Shown here in pieces: positions 17,375 through 26,967 of a DNA stretch of 64,000 nt (position 1 is its first letter; each line of letters opens with the position of its first letter). This DNA is from Petrimonas sp. GTDB lineage: Bacteria > Bacteroidota > Bacteroidia > Bacteroidales > Dysgonomonadaceae. A model generated the notes under the pieces. That model was not told where the DNA came from and made no database searches. It worked only from the letters and a program-made list of their open reading frames with translations. Both the position numbers and the translations under genes were made by a program. The DNA lies in contig DUNG01000015.1 in NCBI GenBank assembly GCA_012839475.1, forward strand, positions 1 to 64,000, read 5' to 3'.

Positions 17375-18478
17375 ATGGCTCTTAAATGTGGCATAGTGGG
17401 ACTTCCCAATGTTGGGAAGTCCACCCTTTTTAACTGTTTATCTCACGTGAAGGCGCAAGCGGCTAACTTCCCATTTTGCACCATTGAACCAAACGTGGGC
17501 GTAATCACGGTTCCGGATAATCGGTTGAACGCTTTGGCTGAATTGGTTAAACCGCGGAAGATCGTGCCTGCTACCGTGGAGATCGTGGATATCGCTGGCT
17601 TGGTGAAAGGGGCAAGTAAAGGCGAAGGACTGGGCAATAAATTTCTCGCCAATATACGGGAAACAAACGCTATTTTACATATACTGCGTTGTTTTGATGA
17701 TGAGAACGTGACTCACGTGGATGGTTCGGTTGATCCAGTACGGGACAAAGAGATTATCGATGTCGAGTTACAACTGAAGGACCTTGAAACCATTGAGGCC
17801 CGCATAGATAAAGTTGAAAAAAAGGCTGTCACGGGTGGCGATAAGGAGGCCAAGGTGGCGTTTGATGCCTATTCGAAAGTACGAGAGGCTCTATTGAAGG
17901 GTGAATCGGCGCGAACGGTTTCGTTCGATACTAAAGATGAGCAGAAAGTGATTGATAATCTTTATCTGCTCACTTCGAAGCCTGTTCTTTACGTTTGTAA
18001 TGTTGATGAGGATAGCGTGGTTAAAGGAAATCAATATGTGGATGCAGTAAAGGATGCGATAAAGGGAGAAAATGCGCAAATTTTGGTGGTTGCCGCGAAA
18101 GTAGAATCGGAAATAGCTGAACTTGATACGTACGACGAGAGACAAGAGTTTCTTAACGAGTTGGGGCTGATGGAGTCAGGTATGAATAGGTTGATAACCT
18201 CTGCATATAGTTTATTAAACCTTCAAACCTTTTTTACTATTGGGTCTGATGAAGTGCACGCGTGGACTTTTCAAAAGGGCTGTAAGGCACAGCAATGTGC
18301 TGGCCTGATCCATACTGATTTTGAGAGAGGATTTATTCGTGCCGAGGTGATCAAGTATGAAGATTTTATCGCGTATGGTACCGAGAACGCCGTGAAAGAG
18401 GCGGGTAAAATGGCCGTGGAGGGGAAGGAGTATATCGTACAAGATGGTGATATTATCTATTTCAGGTTTAACGTGTAA
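17375..18478 (+). CDS. ychF: Ribosome-associated P-loop ATPase YchF
   Basis: The 367-residue OBG-family protein has Walker A GLPNVGKST near the start, DIAGLVKGASKGEGLGN as the G3/switch region, and CNVDE where GTPases have NKxD; this change explains ATP rather than GTP preference in YchF/OLA1. A coiled-coil insert (about 130-185) and a C-terminal TGS domain (AWTFQKGCKAQQCAG onward) complete the normal layout. It acts in translation and stress response in the cytoplasm. Very well conserved; length typical. Confidence 0.96.
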   Translation: MALKCGIVGLPNVGKSTLFNCLSHVKAQAANFPFCTIEPNVGVITVPDNRLNALAELVKPRKIVPATVEIVDIAGLVKGASKGEGLGNKFLANIRETNAILHILRCFDDENVTHVDGSVDPVRDKEIIDVELQLKDLETIEARIDKVEKKAVTGGDKEAKVAFDAYSKVREALLKGESARTVSFDTKDEQKVIDNLYLLTSKPVLYVCNVDEDSVVKGNQYVDAVKDAIKGENAQILVVAAKVESEIAELDTYDERQEFLNELGLMESGMNRLITSAYSLLNLQTFFTIGSDEVHAWTFQKGCKAQQCAGLIHTDFERGFIRAEVIKYEDFIAYGTENAVKEAGKMAVEGKEYIVQDGDIIYFRFNV

Positions 18479-18649
18479 TCTGCTCATGTTATCATGTTAT
18501 TAAAATACCCTTAAGGGTTAGGATAGGGTAGTATCTTATTTTGCAGGAAAGTAATAATAAAGTAAAATAATATGGTCAGAGCAAATTTAAATTTAGGTAG
18601 TTTGACTTTGTCTTCCTGCATGGGTAACGCTAATTAAATTTATAGAAAT

Positions 18650-19813
18650 ATGGATACGACATATAAAAAGGGAACGTTTGGATACGATGTGCATTACCTG
18701 TCCGGAAAAGATCCCGATTTAATCGTGCTGAAGTCGAAGGATGAAAAAGCACAGCTGATTCTCTCCTCTAAGTACCAGGCTAAAGTGTTTACTTCCACGG
18801 TTAATGGGTTAGGAGGAAATAGCCACGGTTTCGTGAACTATCGATTTTTTGACAGTGGGTTGGTGGACGAGCATATAAACGGTTTTGGTGGAGAAAACCG
18901 TTTTTGGTTGGGACCCGAAGGAGGACAGTATTCTATTTACTTCGAACCTGGTAGCGAACAAAAGTTCAACAATTGGTATGTTCCCAAGCCTATCGATACT
19001 GAATCATGGGAAACAGAAAAAATAACGGATAATGAGACGGTGTTCATCAAGGAGATGTCATTGCCCAACTACCTTGGAAACAGGCTGCATCTTAAGGCGA
19101 AACGAAAGGTTACCTTGTTGGAGAATGAACAGGTAGAAAAATCATTGCATGTATCTTTGCCGGAAGGTGTGCAGGTAATGGGTTATTCCACCGAAAACAG
19201 TGTAACCAACCTAAACGATTTTGAATGGACCGAAAAGACGGGTACCGTATGTATATGGATGCTTGATATGTACCCGCCTTCCGAGAAGGCGGTGACCGTG
19301 ATTCCCTATAACAAAGGGTGTGAATCAGCATTGGGAGTTGTCGTAACCTCTGATTATTTCGGGGAAATACCGGTCAATCGATTGGTAGATAAAGAGGGTG
19401 TACTTTATTTTAAAACCGATGGAAAATCGAGAGGCAAATTAGGTTTAAACGCCAAAAGGACCACAGGCGTAGCGGGTAATTACAACCCGCTTACGCGATG
19501 CCTTACCATCATTACCTTCGACGTGCATCCCGAAGCTACTTACTTAAATCAGGAGTGGAACCCCGGGCGAAATCCACTTATTGGTGATCTATTGAACGCG
19601 TATAACGATGGACCCCTTGAAGATGGTAGCATAATGGGTCCCTTCTATGAATTGGAAAGCAGTTCCCCGGCTGCCTTTTTAAAACCGGGAGAAACACTCA
19701 CCCACAAGCACGATGTTTATCATTTCGTGGGAGATCAGGAGGAACTCACGCTTTTATCGCAGGCGTTGTTGGGTATCGATCTTAAAAAGGTTGTATCCGT
19801 TTTTCAAGTATAG
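18650..19813 (+). CDS. DUF6786-like protein of unknown function
   Basis: The 387-residue protein has no signal peptide or membrane segment. It is beta-rich throughout, with motifs such as NGLGGNSHGFVNYRFF, GGENRFWLGPEGGQYSIYF and FDVHPEATYLNQEWN. I recognise it as the DUF6786 type found in Bacteroidota, which resembles the galactose-mutarotase/super-sandwich fold; that fold assignment is recollection, not tested. It lies upstream of a lipoprotein alkaline phosphatase, 75 bases apart, so both may share a transcript. No function is assigned. Confidence 0.65.
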   Translation: MDTTYKKGTFGYDVHYLSGKDPDLIVLKSKDEKAQLILSSKYQAKVFTSTVNGLGGNSHGFVNYRFFDSGLVDEHINGFGGENRFWLGPEGGQYSIYFEPGSEQKFNNWYVPKPIDTESWETEKITDNETVFIKEMSLPNYLGNRLHLKAKRKVTLLENEQVEKSLHVSLPEGVQVMGYSTENSVTNLNDFEWTEKTGTVCIWMLDMYPPSEKAVTVIPYNKGCESALGVVVTSDYFGEIPVNRLVDKEGVLYFKTDGKSRGKLGLNAKRTTGVAGNYNPLTRCLTIITFDVHPEATYLNQEWNPGRNPLIGDLLNAYNDGPLEDGSIMGPFYELESSSPAAFLKPGETLTHKHDVYHFVGDQEELTLLSQALLGIDLKKVVSVFQV

Positions 19814-19888
19814 TTTTTTTATAGTATTTTCCCTTTATTGGGTTAATAGCTTGGTATAACAGTTAATAAATAGTTTAACATTTAGGTT

Positions 19889-20980
19889 ATGAAACGAATT
19901 CAATTATTACTTTTTCTTTTAGTATCGATCTTGTTTTGTCAATGTACTTCTGTCCAGAAATCAGGAGTGCAAAAGGAAAGACCTTCGGTTAATAACGTGA
20001 TCGTCATGATTGGTGATGGTATGGGGGTAAGCCAAGTGTATGCCGGTATGACTGCCAACAAGGGGTCGCTTCACCTTGAAAAAAGTCAATTTGTGGGGCT
20101 TTCAAAAACATATTCCGCAGATAACTATATAACCGATTCGGCAGCCGGGGGTACAGCCATCGCAACGGGAACAAAAACGTACAACGGGGCCATCGGTGTG
20201 GATACGGAAGGTAACCCGGTGAAATCAATCCTTGAGTACGCGGCTGAAAATGGCCTATCTACCGGGGTGATAGCCAGTTGTGCAATCACTCATGCTACCC
20301 CTGCATCATTTGTTGCTCACCAACCCAGTCGAAATATGCAGGAGGAGATTGCTGTCGATTTTCTACATTCCGATATCACCCTTTTCATAGGAGGTGGGAA
20401 GCGCTATTTTAACGACCGTTCCGATGGCATAGATCTGCTGCCACAACTTACTGAAAAGGGATTTCAGCTGGCTTTCACGATGGATGAAATAAAAGAAGTT
20501 ACCAACGGGCGGTTGGCGGGATTCGTGGCGGACGAGCATCCGGCATCCTACCCGGAGAGAGGTGAATTTCTTCCAGAAAGTGTCGAGGCGGCGATCAACC
20601 TACTTAAGGGTAACGAAAAAGGTTTTTTCTTGATGGTAGAGGGATCACAAATCGATTGGGCGGGTCATGCGAACGATACGGAGAATACCGTGGACGAGAT
20701 GTTGGATTTCGATCGGGCAATCAAGGTGGCATTCGATTACGCGGACCAAGATCCGAACACGCTGGTCGTGATAACGGCCGATCATGAAACGGGAGGCATG
20801 GCACTTACCGGGGGCGATATATCAATCGGTGAAGTGGATGCCACGTTCGCGACAACCGGGCACACCTCCGTTATGGTGCCCGTGTTCGCATATGGAGCCG
20901 GGGCAGAGGAATTCGCTGGAATATATGAGAATACGGATATCATTGTTAAATTATTGGAGCTATATGGTTTTTCAGAATAA
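19889..20980 (+). CDS. phoA: Alkaline phosphatase (lipoprotein)
   Basis: The 363-residue alkaline phosphatase has an N-terminal export signal with Cys17 and Cys19 as candidate lipid-attachment sites. Family motifs are complete: metal Asp in VIVMIGDGMG, nucleophile Ser in ITDSAAGGTAIATG, metal ligands in EGSQIDWAGHAND, TADHETGG and TTGHTS. It releases phosphate from monoesters in the periplasm or at the cell surface. It is shorter than E. coli PhoA (about 470), as for many Bacteroidota enzymes. Its 3' end overlaps the next gene by 17 bases, so the two are translationally close. The symbol is by family; orthology to E. coli phoA was not tested. Confidence 0.92.
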   Translation: MKRIQLLLFLLVSILFCQCTSVQKSGVQKERPSVNNVIVMIGDGMGVSQVYAGMTANKGSLHLEKSQFVGLSKTYSADNYITDSAAGGTAIATGTKTYNGAIGVDTEGNPVKSILEYAAENGLSTGVIASCAITHATPASFVAHQPSRNMQEEIAVDFLHSDITLFIGGGKRYFNDRSDGIDLLPQLTEKGFQLAFTMDEIKEVTNGRLAGFVADEHPASYPERGEFLPESVEAAINLLKGNEKGFFLMVEGSQIDWAGHANDTENTVDEMLDFDRAIKVAFDYADQDPNTLVVITADHETGGMALTGGDISIGEVDATFATTGHTSVMVPVFAYGAGAEEFAGIYENTDIIVKLLELYGFSE

Positions 20981-22025
20981 AAAGTTTTGGCTGTTAATGA
21001 GCTTCTGCTGGTTGCTGGTGGGAGGTCTGAACGCACGTGGTTTTTCTCTTCAACAAGTTGATGGGGTATCGTTACGGGATGTTAACCTTGTGGTGGTACA
21101 TTCAGAAATCATTAGTGCCCCTGAATCTGTGCCTTCGGCCCATGCTTCCACGATCGTGGAAACTGACGATGGACTCTTGGTGGCATGGTTTGGGGGTACC
21201 TACGAGAGACATCCTGACGTGAGTATCTATACTTCACGGTTCAAGGATGGGGTCTGGAGTGACCCGGTTATGGTGGCTGATGGCGTGCAGAGTGCTTCGT
21301 TTCGCTTTCCATGCTGGAATCCGGTTTTATTCAAGCGTGAAAACGGGGATCTTATCCTTTACTACAAAGTGGGTCCCAGCCCCAGTACCTGGTGGGGGAA
21401 ATACAAGGTATCGACCGATGAGGGGTATACCTGGTCTACCATGGAAATAATTCCCCGCGGTTGTCTGGGTCCCATTAAGAACAAACCGGTAACTATTCCC
21501 GGTGGGAAGATACTTTACCCCACGAGCATTGAAATTGTTGGGAAATGGAACGTTTACATGGAGATGTCGGATGATAACCTCACGAACTGGGAAAAAATTG
21601 AGATTGATAATAACGGGTTCGATGCGATTCAACCTTCCGTTCTGTTTCACGATGAGGGCGTTCTACAGATTCTCTGTCGTTCTAAAAATGAACGGGTCGT
21701 TGAATCATGGTCTTACGACAACGGCAAGAGCTGGACATCACTTGAAGCCACGGAGCTTCCCAACAATAATTCAGGAACCGATGCCATCACCCTCTCTAAC
21801 GGGATGCACCTGCTTATTTATAATCCCATTACTTCTTCTGCGCGAAACAAACTGGCGATCGCCGGCTCTTTCGATGGGAAAACGTGGGAAAAACTGATTG
21901 ATATCGAGGATCAGCCAAGCGGGGAATTCAGTTATCCCGCCATTATCGAAGGAAAAGATGGGGCGATACATATCACCTACACGTACAATCGGAAAAATAT
22001 TAAGTACATGAAGCTGGTGTTCTAG
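20964..22025 (+). CDS. Secreted BNR-repeat / sialidase-like protein
   Basis: The protein is about 353 residues. The start is taken at ATG 20964, inside the end of the phosphatase gene, because it gives a basic n-region and hydrophobic core (MVFQNKKFWLLMSFCWLLVG); ATG 20997 is the alternative. It folds as a bladed propeller with Asp-box-like repeats STDEGYTWST, SYDNGKSWTS and SFDGKTWEK. The pattern LVAWFGGTYERHPDVSIY is typical of the BNR_2 sialidase superfamily. I do not see a textbook FRIP motif, so true sialidase activity is uncertain. It converges with the radical SAM gene, overlapping it by 4 bases. Confidence 0.8.
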   Translation: MVFQNKKFWLLMSFCWLLVGGLNARGFSLQQVDGVSLRDVNLVVVHSEIISAPESVPSAHASTIVETDDGLLVAWFGGTYERHPDVSIYTSRFKDGVWSDPVMVADGVQSASFRFPCWNPVLFKRENGDLILYYKVGPSPSTWWGKYKVSTDEGYTWSTMEIIPRGCLGPIKNKPVTIPGGKILYPTSIEIVGKWNVYMEMSDDNLTNWEKIEIDNNGFDAIQPSVLFHDEGVLQILCRSKNERVVESWSYDNGKSWTSLEATELPNNNSGTDAITLSNGMHLLIYNPITSSARNKLAIAGSFDGKTWEKLIDIEDQPSGEFSYPAIIEGKDGAIHITYTYNRKNIKYMKLVF

Positions 22026-22801
22026 CCCGCGATGTTGGTTTTTATCCCCAACTGTTCCACCCGTTCGGCAATCTCCATCAGCTCATTGTATGGAACCTTT
22101 TCAAGCCCTTTCACGGGCGTTTCACGGTCAATGGTATAAACCATTACTTCGCGGGGGTTAAGTGCTCTCACGAGCTCTAACCACGCCGAAATCTCCTCTT
22201 CGGTGGCATTGTCTACCCCCTTTCCTTCAAAGGTACCCCTTAGAAAGAGGGTCTGTAGGATAAAATCGTTCCCGAACCGCTGGTAGAGATCTACCTGTCG
22301 TGCCACACTGTAATCGGGTGAATTGGGATGGTCAATTAGCCGAACGGTCTCATCGAAAGCCGAGTCGAGCTTCAAGATGGGGTTTTCAACCTTTTTTAAC
22401 GCATTGAATACTTCGGTTTTGTTCAAATGCATCCCGTTAGAGAGTACGCTAATCTTCGTATCTGGGTAATAATGGTCACGAAGTGCGATGGTATCATCTA
22501 CGATGCCCCCAAATTCAGGGTGTATCGTTGGCTCCCCGTTCCCGGCAAAGGTTATTACATCTAAGTCGACTTTCTCTTTCAGGAGTGACTTTAACTTATC
22601 TTCCAGTGCGGCGCGTACACTTACACGATCGGGTAACTTTGTCTGCGTCCGGAAGTCCTTGTTGAGGCCGCACTCGCAATAGATACAGTCGAATGAGCAG
22701 AGTTTGCCGTCGTATGGCAGCAGGTTCATCCCCAGTGAGGTACCCATCCGCCGGCTGTGTACCGGTCCAAAAACAATCTCGTCAAATAGTATTGTTGCCA
22801 T
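22022..22801 (-). CDS. Radical SAM protein (COG0731-like)
   Basis: The 259-residue protein has a Cys35-x3-Cys39-x2-Cys42 cluster (LCSFDCIYC) that binds [4Fe-4S] and S-adenosylmethionine, preceded by FGPVHSRRMGTSLGMNLLP. The GNGEPT and SNG motifs fit the radical SAM barrel. The N-terminal motif resembles the COG0731 group, which includes archaeal wyosine-base enzymes, but bacterial members have no established role. A -7 box (TAATTTTG, minus strand, 22821-22828) lies 20 bases upstream of the start. Confidence 0.8.
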   Translation of the reverse strand: MATILFDEIVFGPVHSRRMGTSLGMNLLPYDGKLCSFDCIYCECGLNKDFRTQTKLPDRVSVRAALEDKLKSLLKEKVDLDVITFAGNGEPTIHPEFGGIVDDTIALRDHYYPDTKISVLSNGMHLNKTEVFNALKKVENPILKLDSAFDETVRLIDHPNSPDYSVARQVDLYQRFGNDFILQTLFLRGTFEGKGVDNATEEEISAWLELVRALNPREVMVYTIDRETPVKGLEKVPYNELMEIAERVEQLGIKTNIAG

Positions 22802-22862
22802 TTCTTTGGTTTTTTTGTCTCAAAATTAAATGTGCGTGCCAAATATTTTTCATGACCACCGG

Positions 22863-25796
22863 TTAATGGGCAACCAGCCAGTTCTCACCTACACCAAAAT
22901 CGGTTTTCAGCGGTACCGATAGCCGGCAAGCGTTCTCCATCTCCTCCACCACGATCTTCCGTACCATCTCCAGCTCATCCGAAATCACGTTGAAGTCGAG
23001 TTCGTCATGCACTTGAAGGATCATCTTCGAACGCAGTTTTTCCTTTTCGAATCGATCAGCGATGCGTATCATGGCCACCTTGATGATGTCGGCGGCACTT
23101 CCCTGGATAGGTGCGTTGATGGCGTTCCGTTCCGCGTATCCCCGTACGGTAGCGTTGCGGGAGTTGATATCGGGCAAAAACCGTTTTCGCCCAAGCAATG
23201 TCTCCACGTACCCCTTCTCTCGGGCCACGGCGATGCTCTCGTCCATGTAACTTTTCACCCCGGGGAAGGTGACAAAATACTCATCGATCAAGTCCCTTGC
23301 CTCTCCCCTGGGGATATTGAGCCGCTCCGAAAGGCCAAACGGCGTGATGCCGTAAATAATCCCGAAGTTAGCGGTTTTAGCTTTGTTGCGCATCTCACCA
23401 CTAACCTTCTCAAGGGGTACCTTGAAAATTTTTGACGCGGTCGCCGCGTGGATATCCTGCCCCTTGTTGAAGGCTTCCACCATGTTGGCGTCACCACTCA
23501 GGTGCGCCATGATGCGCAGCTCTATCTGCGAGTAGTCGGAAGAGGCGAACAGCGCCCCTTCGTCAGGAATGAACAGTTTGCGCAACTCGCGCCCTCGCTC
23601 GTCCCGTATCGGGATATTCTGAAGGTTCGGGTCACTGCTGCTCAACCGCCCCGTTGCCGCTACCGTTTGGTTGAACGAGGTGTGTATTTTGCCGGTACGT
23701 GGGTTCACCAGCAGGGGGAAGGCATCGATGTAGGTCCCCAATAGCTTTTTCAATCCCCGCTGTTCCAGTATCTTATCGACGATAGGGTGGAGCCTCCTTA
23801 TTTTCATCAGCTCCTCCTCGTTGGTCCGGTATTGCCCTGTCTTGGTCTTCTTGGGATTACTGGATATCTTCAAATGGTCGAACAAAACCTCGCCGGTCTG
23901 CTTGGGCGAGTTCACGTTGAAATCGATCCCTGCCATCTCGATGATCTCCTGTTCCACCTTTTCAAGTTCTTCGTTGTAGAGGGTTGACAGCTCGTCGAGC
24001 GCCTCGAGGTCGAGCCTCACCCCGTTCCATTCCATATCGGCCAGTACCCTTGTAAGGGGCATCTCCACCTCGTGAAACAGCTGGTTTAGTCCATTCTCAT
24101 GGATCTCTTTCTCCAGGATATTTTTTAGCCGCAGCGTGATGTCGGCATCTTCCGCCGCGTAATCTTTCACGGCATCGGGATCCGCGTCGCGCATCGACCG
24201 TTGGTTTTTTCCTTTCGGGCCTATCAGCTCTTCGATGCGTATGGTTCGGTAGTTCAAGTAGGTTTCCGCCATATAGTCCATCCCGTGGCGAATCTCCGGG
24301 TTCAGCAGGTAGTGGGCGATCATGGTGTCGAAGAGGGGACCTTTCACCTCCACTTGATATTGGCGCAGGACCAGTAGATCGTACTTGATGTTTTGTCCCA
24401 CTTTTTCTATCGCTTCATCCTTGAAAAAGGGCTTGAAAAGGGCCACCTGCCGATGCGCTTCTTCCTGATTGGCTGATATGGGTACGTAATACGCTTCTCC
24501 CTCTGTATAGGCGAACGAAAGACCCACCAGCTCGCATTGAAGTGGATCCAGGTTGGTGGTTTCGGTATCGAAACATACGCTGCTTTGCTCCAGTAGCCGC
24601 TCGGTTAGAGAAGTCATCTCCTCCTCCGTTTGTATGAGGGAGTAGTTATGGGGAGTACTTTCGAGGGTTGCCATACTGGTGGGAATTACTTCTATTGTCG
24701 GCTCTATATTCCCATTCATGCCCTTAGTTTCTTGCCTACCGCGTTCTCCTTTAGCCTCTGCTGTTCTTTCTGTTTTTCTTGTTCTGGCCTCTTCAGCTGT
24801 TGCTTCAAGGCTTCTTGTTCCCCTTGTTCCTTCGGGTTCCCCCATGTTCTCCATAAAGCCAAATAGCTCCCCTTGCACCGGTCCTTTTCTTTCGGGCGGC
24901 TCTATGCCGCTTACGGGCGCCTCCTGTTTCAAAACACGGGTGAGCAGGGTACGGAACTCGAGCTCCTCGAAGATCTCCCTTATTTTATCCAGGTCCTTTT
25001 CCCCTAGGATTAGGTCATCAGCAGTTGTATCTACCGGGACATCGGTCTTGATAGTGGCCAGGAATTTCGAGAAGAGAATCTGTTCCCGATTCTCTTCCAC
25101 CCTTTTTTTCAGCGCGCCTTTTAGTTGGTCCGTGTTTACCAGTAGGTTCTCAATGGTATCGAACTCGTTCAATAGCTTGACTGCCGTCTTCTCACCCACG
25201 CCGGGACAACCCGGAATGTTGTCTGAGGTGTCGCCCATCAATCCAAGCAGGTCAATCACCTGCGATGGGCGTTCGATACCGTATTTTTCGATCACCTTTT
25301 GGTCGTTCAAAATTTCGTAATCACTGCTCCCGTATTTGGGGCGGTACATGAAGATATGCGGTTCGGTGAGCTGTCCGTAATCTTTGTCGGAGGTCATCAT
25401 GTAGACATCGAACCGGCTTTTATCCGCCTGCTTGGCAAGGGTGCCAATCACGTCATCGGCCTCGTACCCGGGCACCTCCAGCACCTGGATGTTGTACGCG
25501 TGGATAATCTCCTTGATGATGGGGACCGACAGCTTGATCACCTCGGGCGTGGCCTCTCGCTGAGCCTTGTAATCCTCGAACTCTTTGTGGCGAAAGGTGG
25601 GTCCCTCTGGATCGAAGGCCACCGCGATATGCGTGGGTTCCTCTTTTCGGAGCACCTCTTCGAGCGTGTTCACAAAACCGAAGATGGCTGATGTGTTTCG
25701 TCCCTTTGAATCGATTCTCGGAAATTTGATAAACGCGTAATAGGAGCGATAAATCAGCGCGTAAGCATCCAGAAGGAATAGTCTATTTTTTTGCAT
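22863..25796 (-). CDS. polA: DNA polymerase I
   Basis: The 977-residue three-domain polymerase consists of a 5'-3' flap nuclease (about 1-290: FLLDAYALIYRSYYAF, TSDKDYGQL, LMGDTSDNIPG), a 3'-5' proofreading domain with an intact DxE (FDTETTNLD, about 410) and a family A polymerase (DYSQIELRIMAHLSGD, FGIIYG, QVHDELDF). It fills gaps in replication and excision repair. Between nuclease and proofreading domains lies a low-complexity linker of about 90 residues rich in Glu, Arg, Thr and Gly, longer than in E. coli. It is transcribed divergently from the prenyl synthase gene. Confidence 0.97.
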   Translation of the reverse strand: MQKNRLFLLDAYALIYRSYYAFIKFPRIDSKGRNTSAIFGFVNTLEEVLRKEEPTHIAVAFDPEGPTFRHKEFEDYKAQREATPEVIKLSVPIIKEIIHAYNIQVLEVPGYEADDVIGTLAKQADKSRFDVYMMTSDKDYGQLTEPHIFMYRPKYGSSDYEILNDQKVIEKYGIERPSQVIDLLGLMGDTSDNIPGCPGVGEKTAVKLLNEFDTIENLLVNTDQLKGALKKRVEENREQILFSKFLATIKTDVPVDTTADDLILGEKDLDKIREIFEELEFRTLLTRVLKQEAPVSGIEPPERKGPVQGELFGFMENMGEPEGTRGTRSLEATAEEARTRKTERTAEAKGERGRQETKGMNGNIEPTIEVIPTSMATLESTPHNYSLIQTEEEMTSLTERLLEQSSVCFDTETTNLDPLQCELVGLSFAYTEGEAYYVPISANQEEAHRQVALFKPFFKDEAIEKVGQNIKYDLLVLRQYQVEVKGPLFDTMIAHYLLNPEIRHGMDYMAETYLNYRTIRIEELIGPKGKNQRSMRDADPDAVKDYAAEDADITLRLKNILEKEIHENGLNQLFHEVEMPLTRVLADMEWNGVRLDLEALDELSTLYNEELEKVEQEIIEMAGIDFNVNSPKQTGEVLFDHLKISSNPKKTKTGQYRTNEEELMKIRRLHPIVDKILEQRGLKKLLGTYIDAFPLLVNPRTGKIHTSFNQTVAATGRLSSSDPNLQNIPIRDERGRELRKLFIPDEGALFASSDYSQIELRIMAHLSGDANMVEAFNKGQDIHAATASKIFKVPLEKVSGEMRNKAKTANFGIIYGITPFGLSERLNIPRGEARDLIDEYFVTFPGVKSYMDESIAVAREKGYVETLLGRKRFLPDINSRNATVRGYAERNAINAPIQGSAADIIKVAMIRIADRFEKEKLRSKMILQVHDELDFNVISDELEMVRKIVVEEMENACRLSVPLKTDFGVGENWLVAH

Positions 25797-25839
25797 AGGT
25801 CACTTTAAAAACCGTTTAGGGAACGTAAAGTTACAAATA

Positions 25840-25873
25840 TTTGTTGCTATCAAGAGAATTATTTCTACTTTTG
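25840..25873 (+). promoter_or_regulatory. Promoter of the polyprenyl synthase gene
   Basis: TTTG/TTG (25840-25846) and TACTTTTG (25866-25873) with 19-22 bases between them fit the Bacteroidota consensus. The ATG is 20 bases past the -7 box. A one-mismatch minus-strand box (TAACTTTA, 25826-25833) in the same gap may serve polA. Confidence 0.6.
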
Positions 25874-25892
25874 TAGGTTAAATGGCTTTATT

Positions 25893-26867
25893 ATGAACCA
25901 AAGTGAGGTGATAAAAGGATACCTTCGGGATGAGTTAGCGCTTTTTGAAAAGTACTTGTGTGCATCACTCAGGAGCGATAACGAACGCCTATCCGAAATG
26001 ATTGCCTACGTGTTTAGTACCAACGGAAAACGGTTGCGGCCAATGCTTGTTCTGTTGACCGCGAGGGCCTGCGGGGGGATCGTCCCGGAGACCTACCACG
26101 GGGCGGTTGCCGTCGAGTTGTTACATACGGCTACCTTGATACATGATGACCTGATAGACAAATCTGATATTCGTAGGGGTAAAAGCGCGTTGCATGTCGT
26201 CTACGATGATACGTGTGCCGTACTTGTCGGTGACTATCTCCTCTCCTCTTCGTTATCAGAGATCGTGAAAACGAACAACCTGGAAATTATTCGTATTTTC
26301 TCAGAGCAGGGGAAAGCGCTTGCAGAGGGCGAAATCGATCAGTTTACCCTAGCCAAAGAGGCTATTATTGATGAGGAGGCCTACTTTAGGATGATCGACA
26401 AGAAAACTGCCTCGTTGATGCGTACGAGTATCGCTATTGGAGCCATCACTGGTGGTGCAGGGGATGAGCTGATCGCTCAATTCCAGCGTATAGGAAGTAT
26501 CTTAGGGACCTGTTTCCAGATACGTGACGATATATTCGATTATTATAACAATGATGTGGGCAAACCTACCGGTAATGATATCAAGGAGGGCAAAATAACG
26601 CTTCCCTTGATTTATGCCCTAAAGAATGCACCCGCCAGTGAAAGCGATGAGATGAAACAGCTAATCGCGTCGCAAGAGTACAGCGATAAAAACATAGATC
26701 GGTTATTACAATTTGCCAAAGAGCAGGGTGGGGTTGACTACGCGTATGAGAAGATGGATAAACTACTGGCAGAGGGAGAGGTCATAATCTCTGGCCTTCC
26801 GTTTAACGAAGAGTACAAGTCGCTGCTGCTTATGTTTCTCGCTTACTTGAAAGAACGCTCCTATTGA
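25893..26867 (+). CDS. Polyprenyl diphosphate synthase (octaprenyl/IspB-like)
   Basis: The 324-residue trans-prenyltransferase carries the two Asp-rich motifs that bind Mg-diphosphate: DDLIDKSD with following RRG (about residue 85-95) and QIRDDIFDYY (about 210). GKRLRPMLVLL near residue 48 is the family's substrate-binding stretch. It elongates farnesyl diphosphate with isopentenyl units; a long product for the menaquinone side chain is likely in this phylum. The product length cannot be read from the sequence. Confidence 0.9.
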   Translation: MNQSEVIKGYLRDELALFEKYLCASLRSDNERLSEMIAYVFSTNGKRLRPMLVLLTARACGGIVPETYHGAVAVELLHTATLIHDDLIDKSDIRRGKSALHVVYDDTCAVLVGDYLLSSSLSEIVKTNNLEIIRIFSEQGKALAEGEIDQFTLAKEAIIDEEAYFRMIDKKTASLMRTSIAIGAITGGAGDELIAQFQRIGSILGTCFQIRDDIFDYYNNDVGKPTGNDIKEGKITLPLIYALKNAPASESDEMKQLIASQEYSDKNIDRLLQFAKEQGGVDYAYEKMDKLLAEGEVIISGLPFNEEYKSLLLMFLAYLKERSY

Positions 26868-26898
26868 GCGCCTGTATCAACGAAAAAGCCGCTCCATG

Positions 26899-26929
26899 AA
26901 AAAACCACTCCACGAAAACCGTGAAGTGG
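26899..26929 (-). terminator. Intrinsic terminator of hsp20
   Basis: A stem of nine pairs with one mismatch (CCACTCCACG/CGTGAAGTGG, 26905-26929), with a 5-base loop, is followed on the minus strand by six T (26899-26904). It lies 39 bases after the hsp20 stop codon and also faces the end of the convergent prenyl synthase gene. Confidence 0.75.
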
Positions 26930-26967
26930 CTTCTAGCACTAGAATAGCTCTTAATCGCTTTCCCGGG

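Noticed and set aside
24679-25320. 213-codon plus-strand frame within polA
   Set aside because: Antisense shadow of polA; Ser/Pro-rich translation with no domain.
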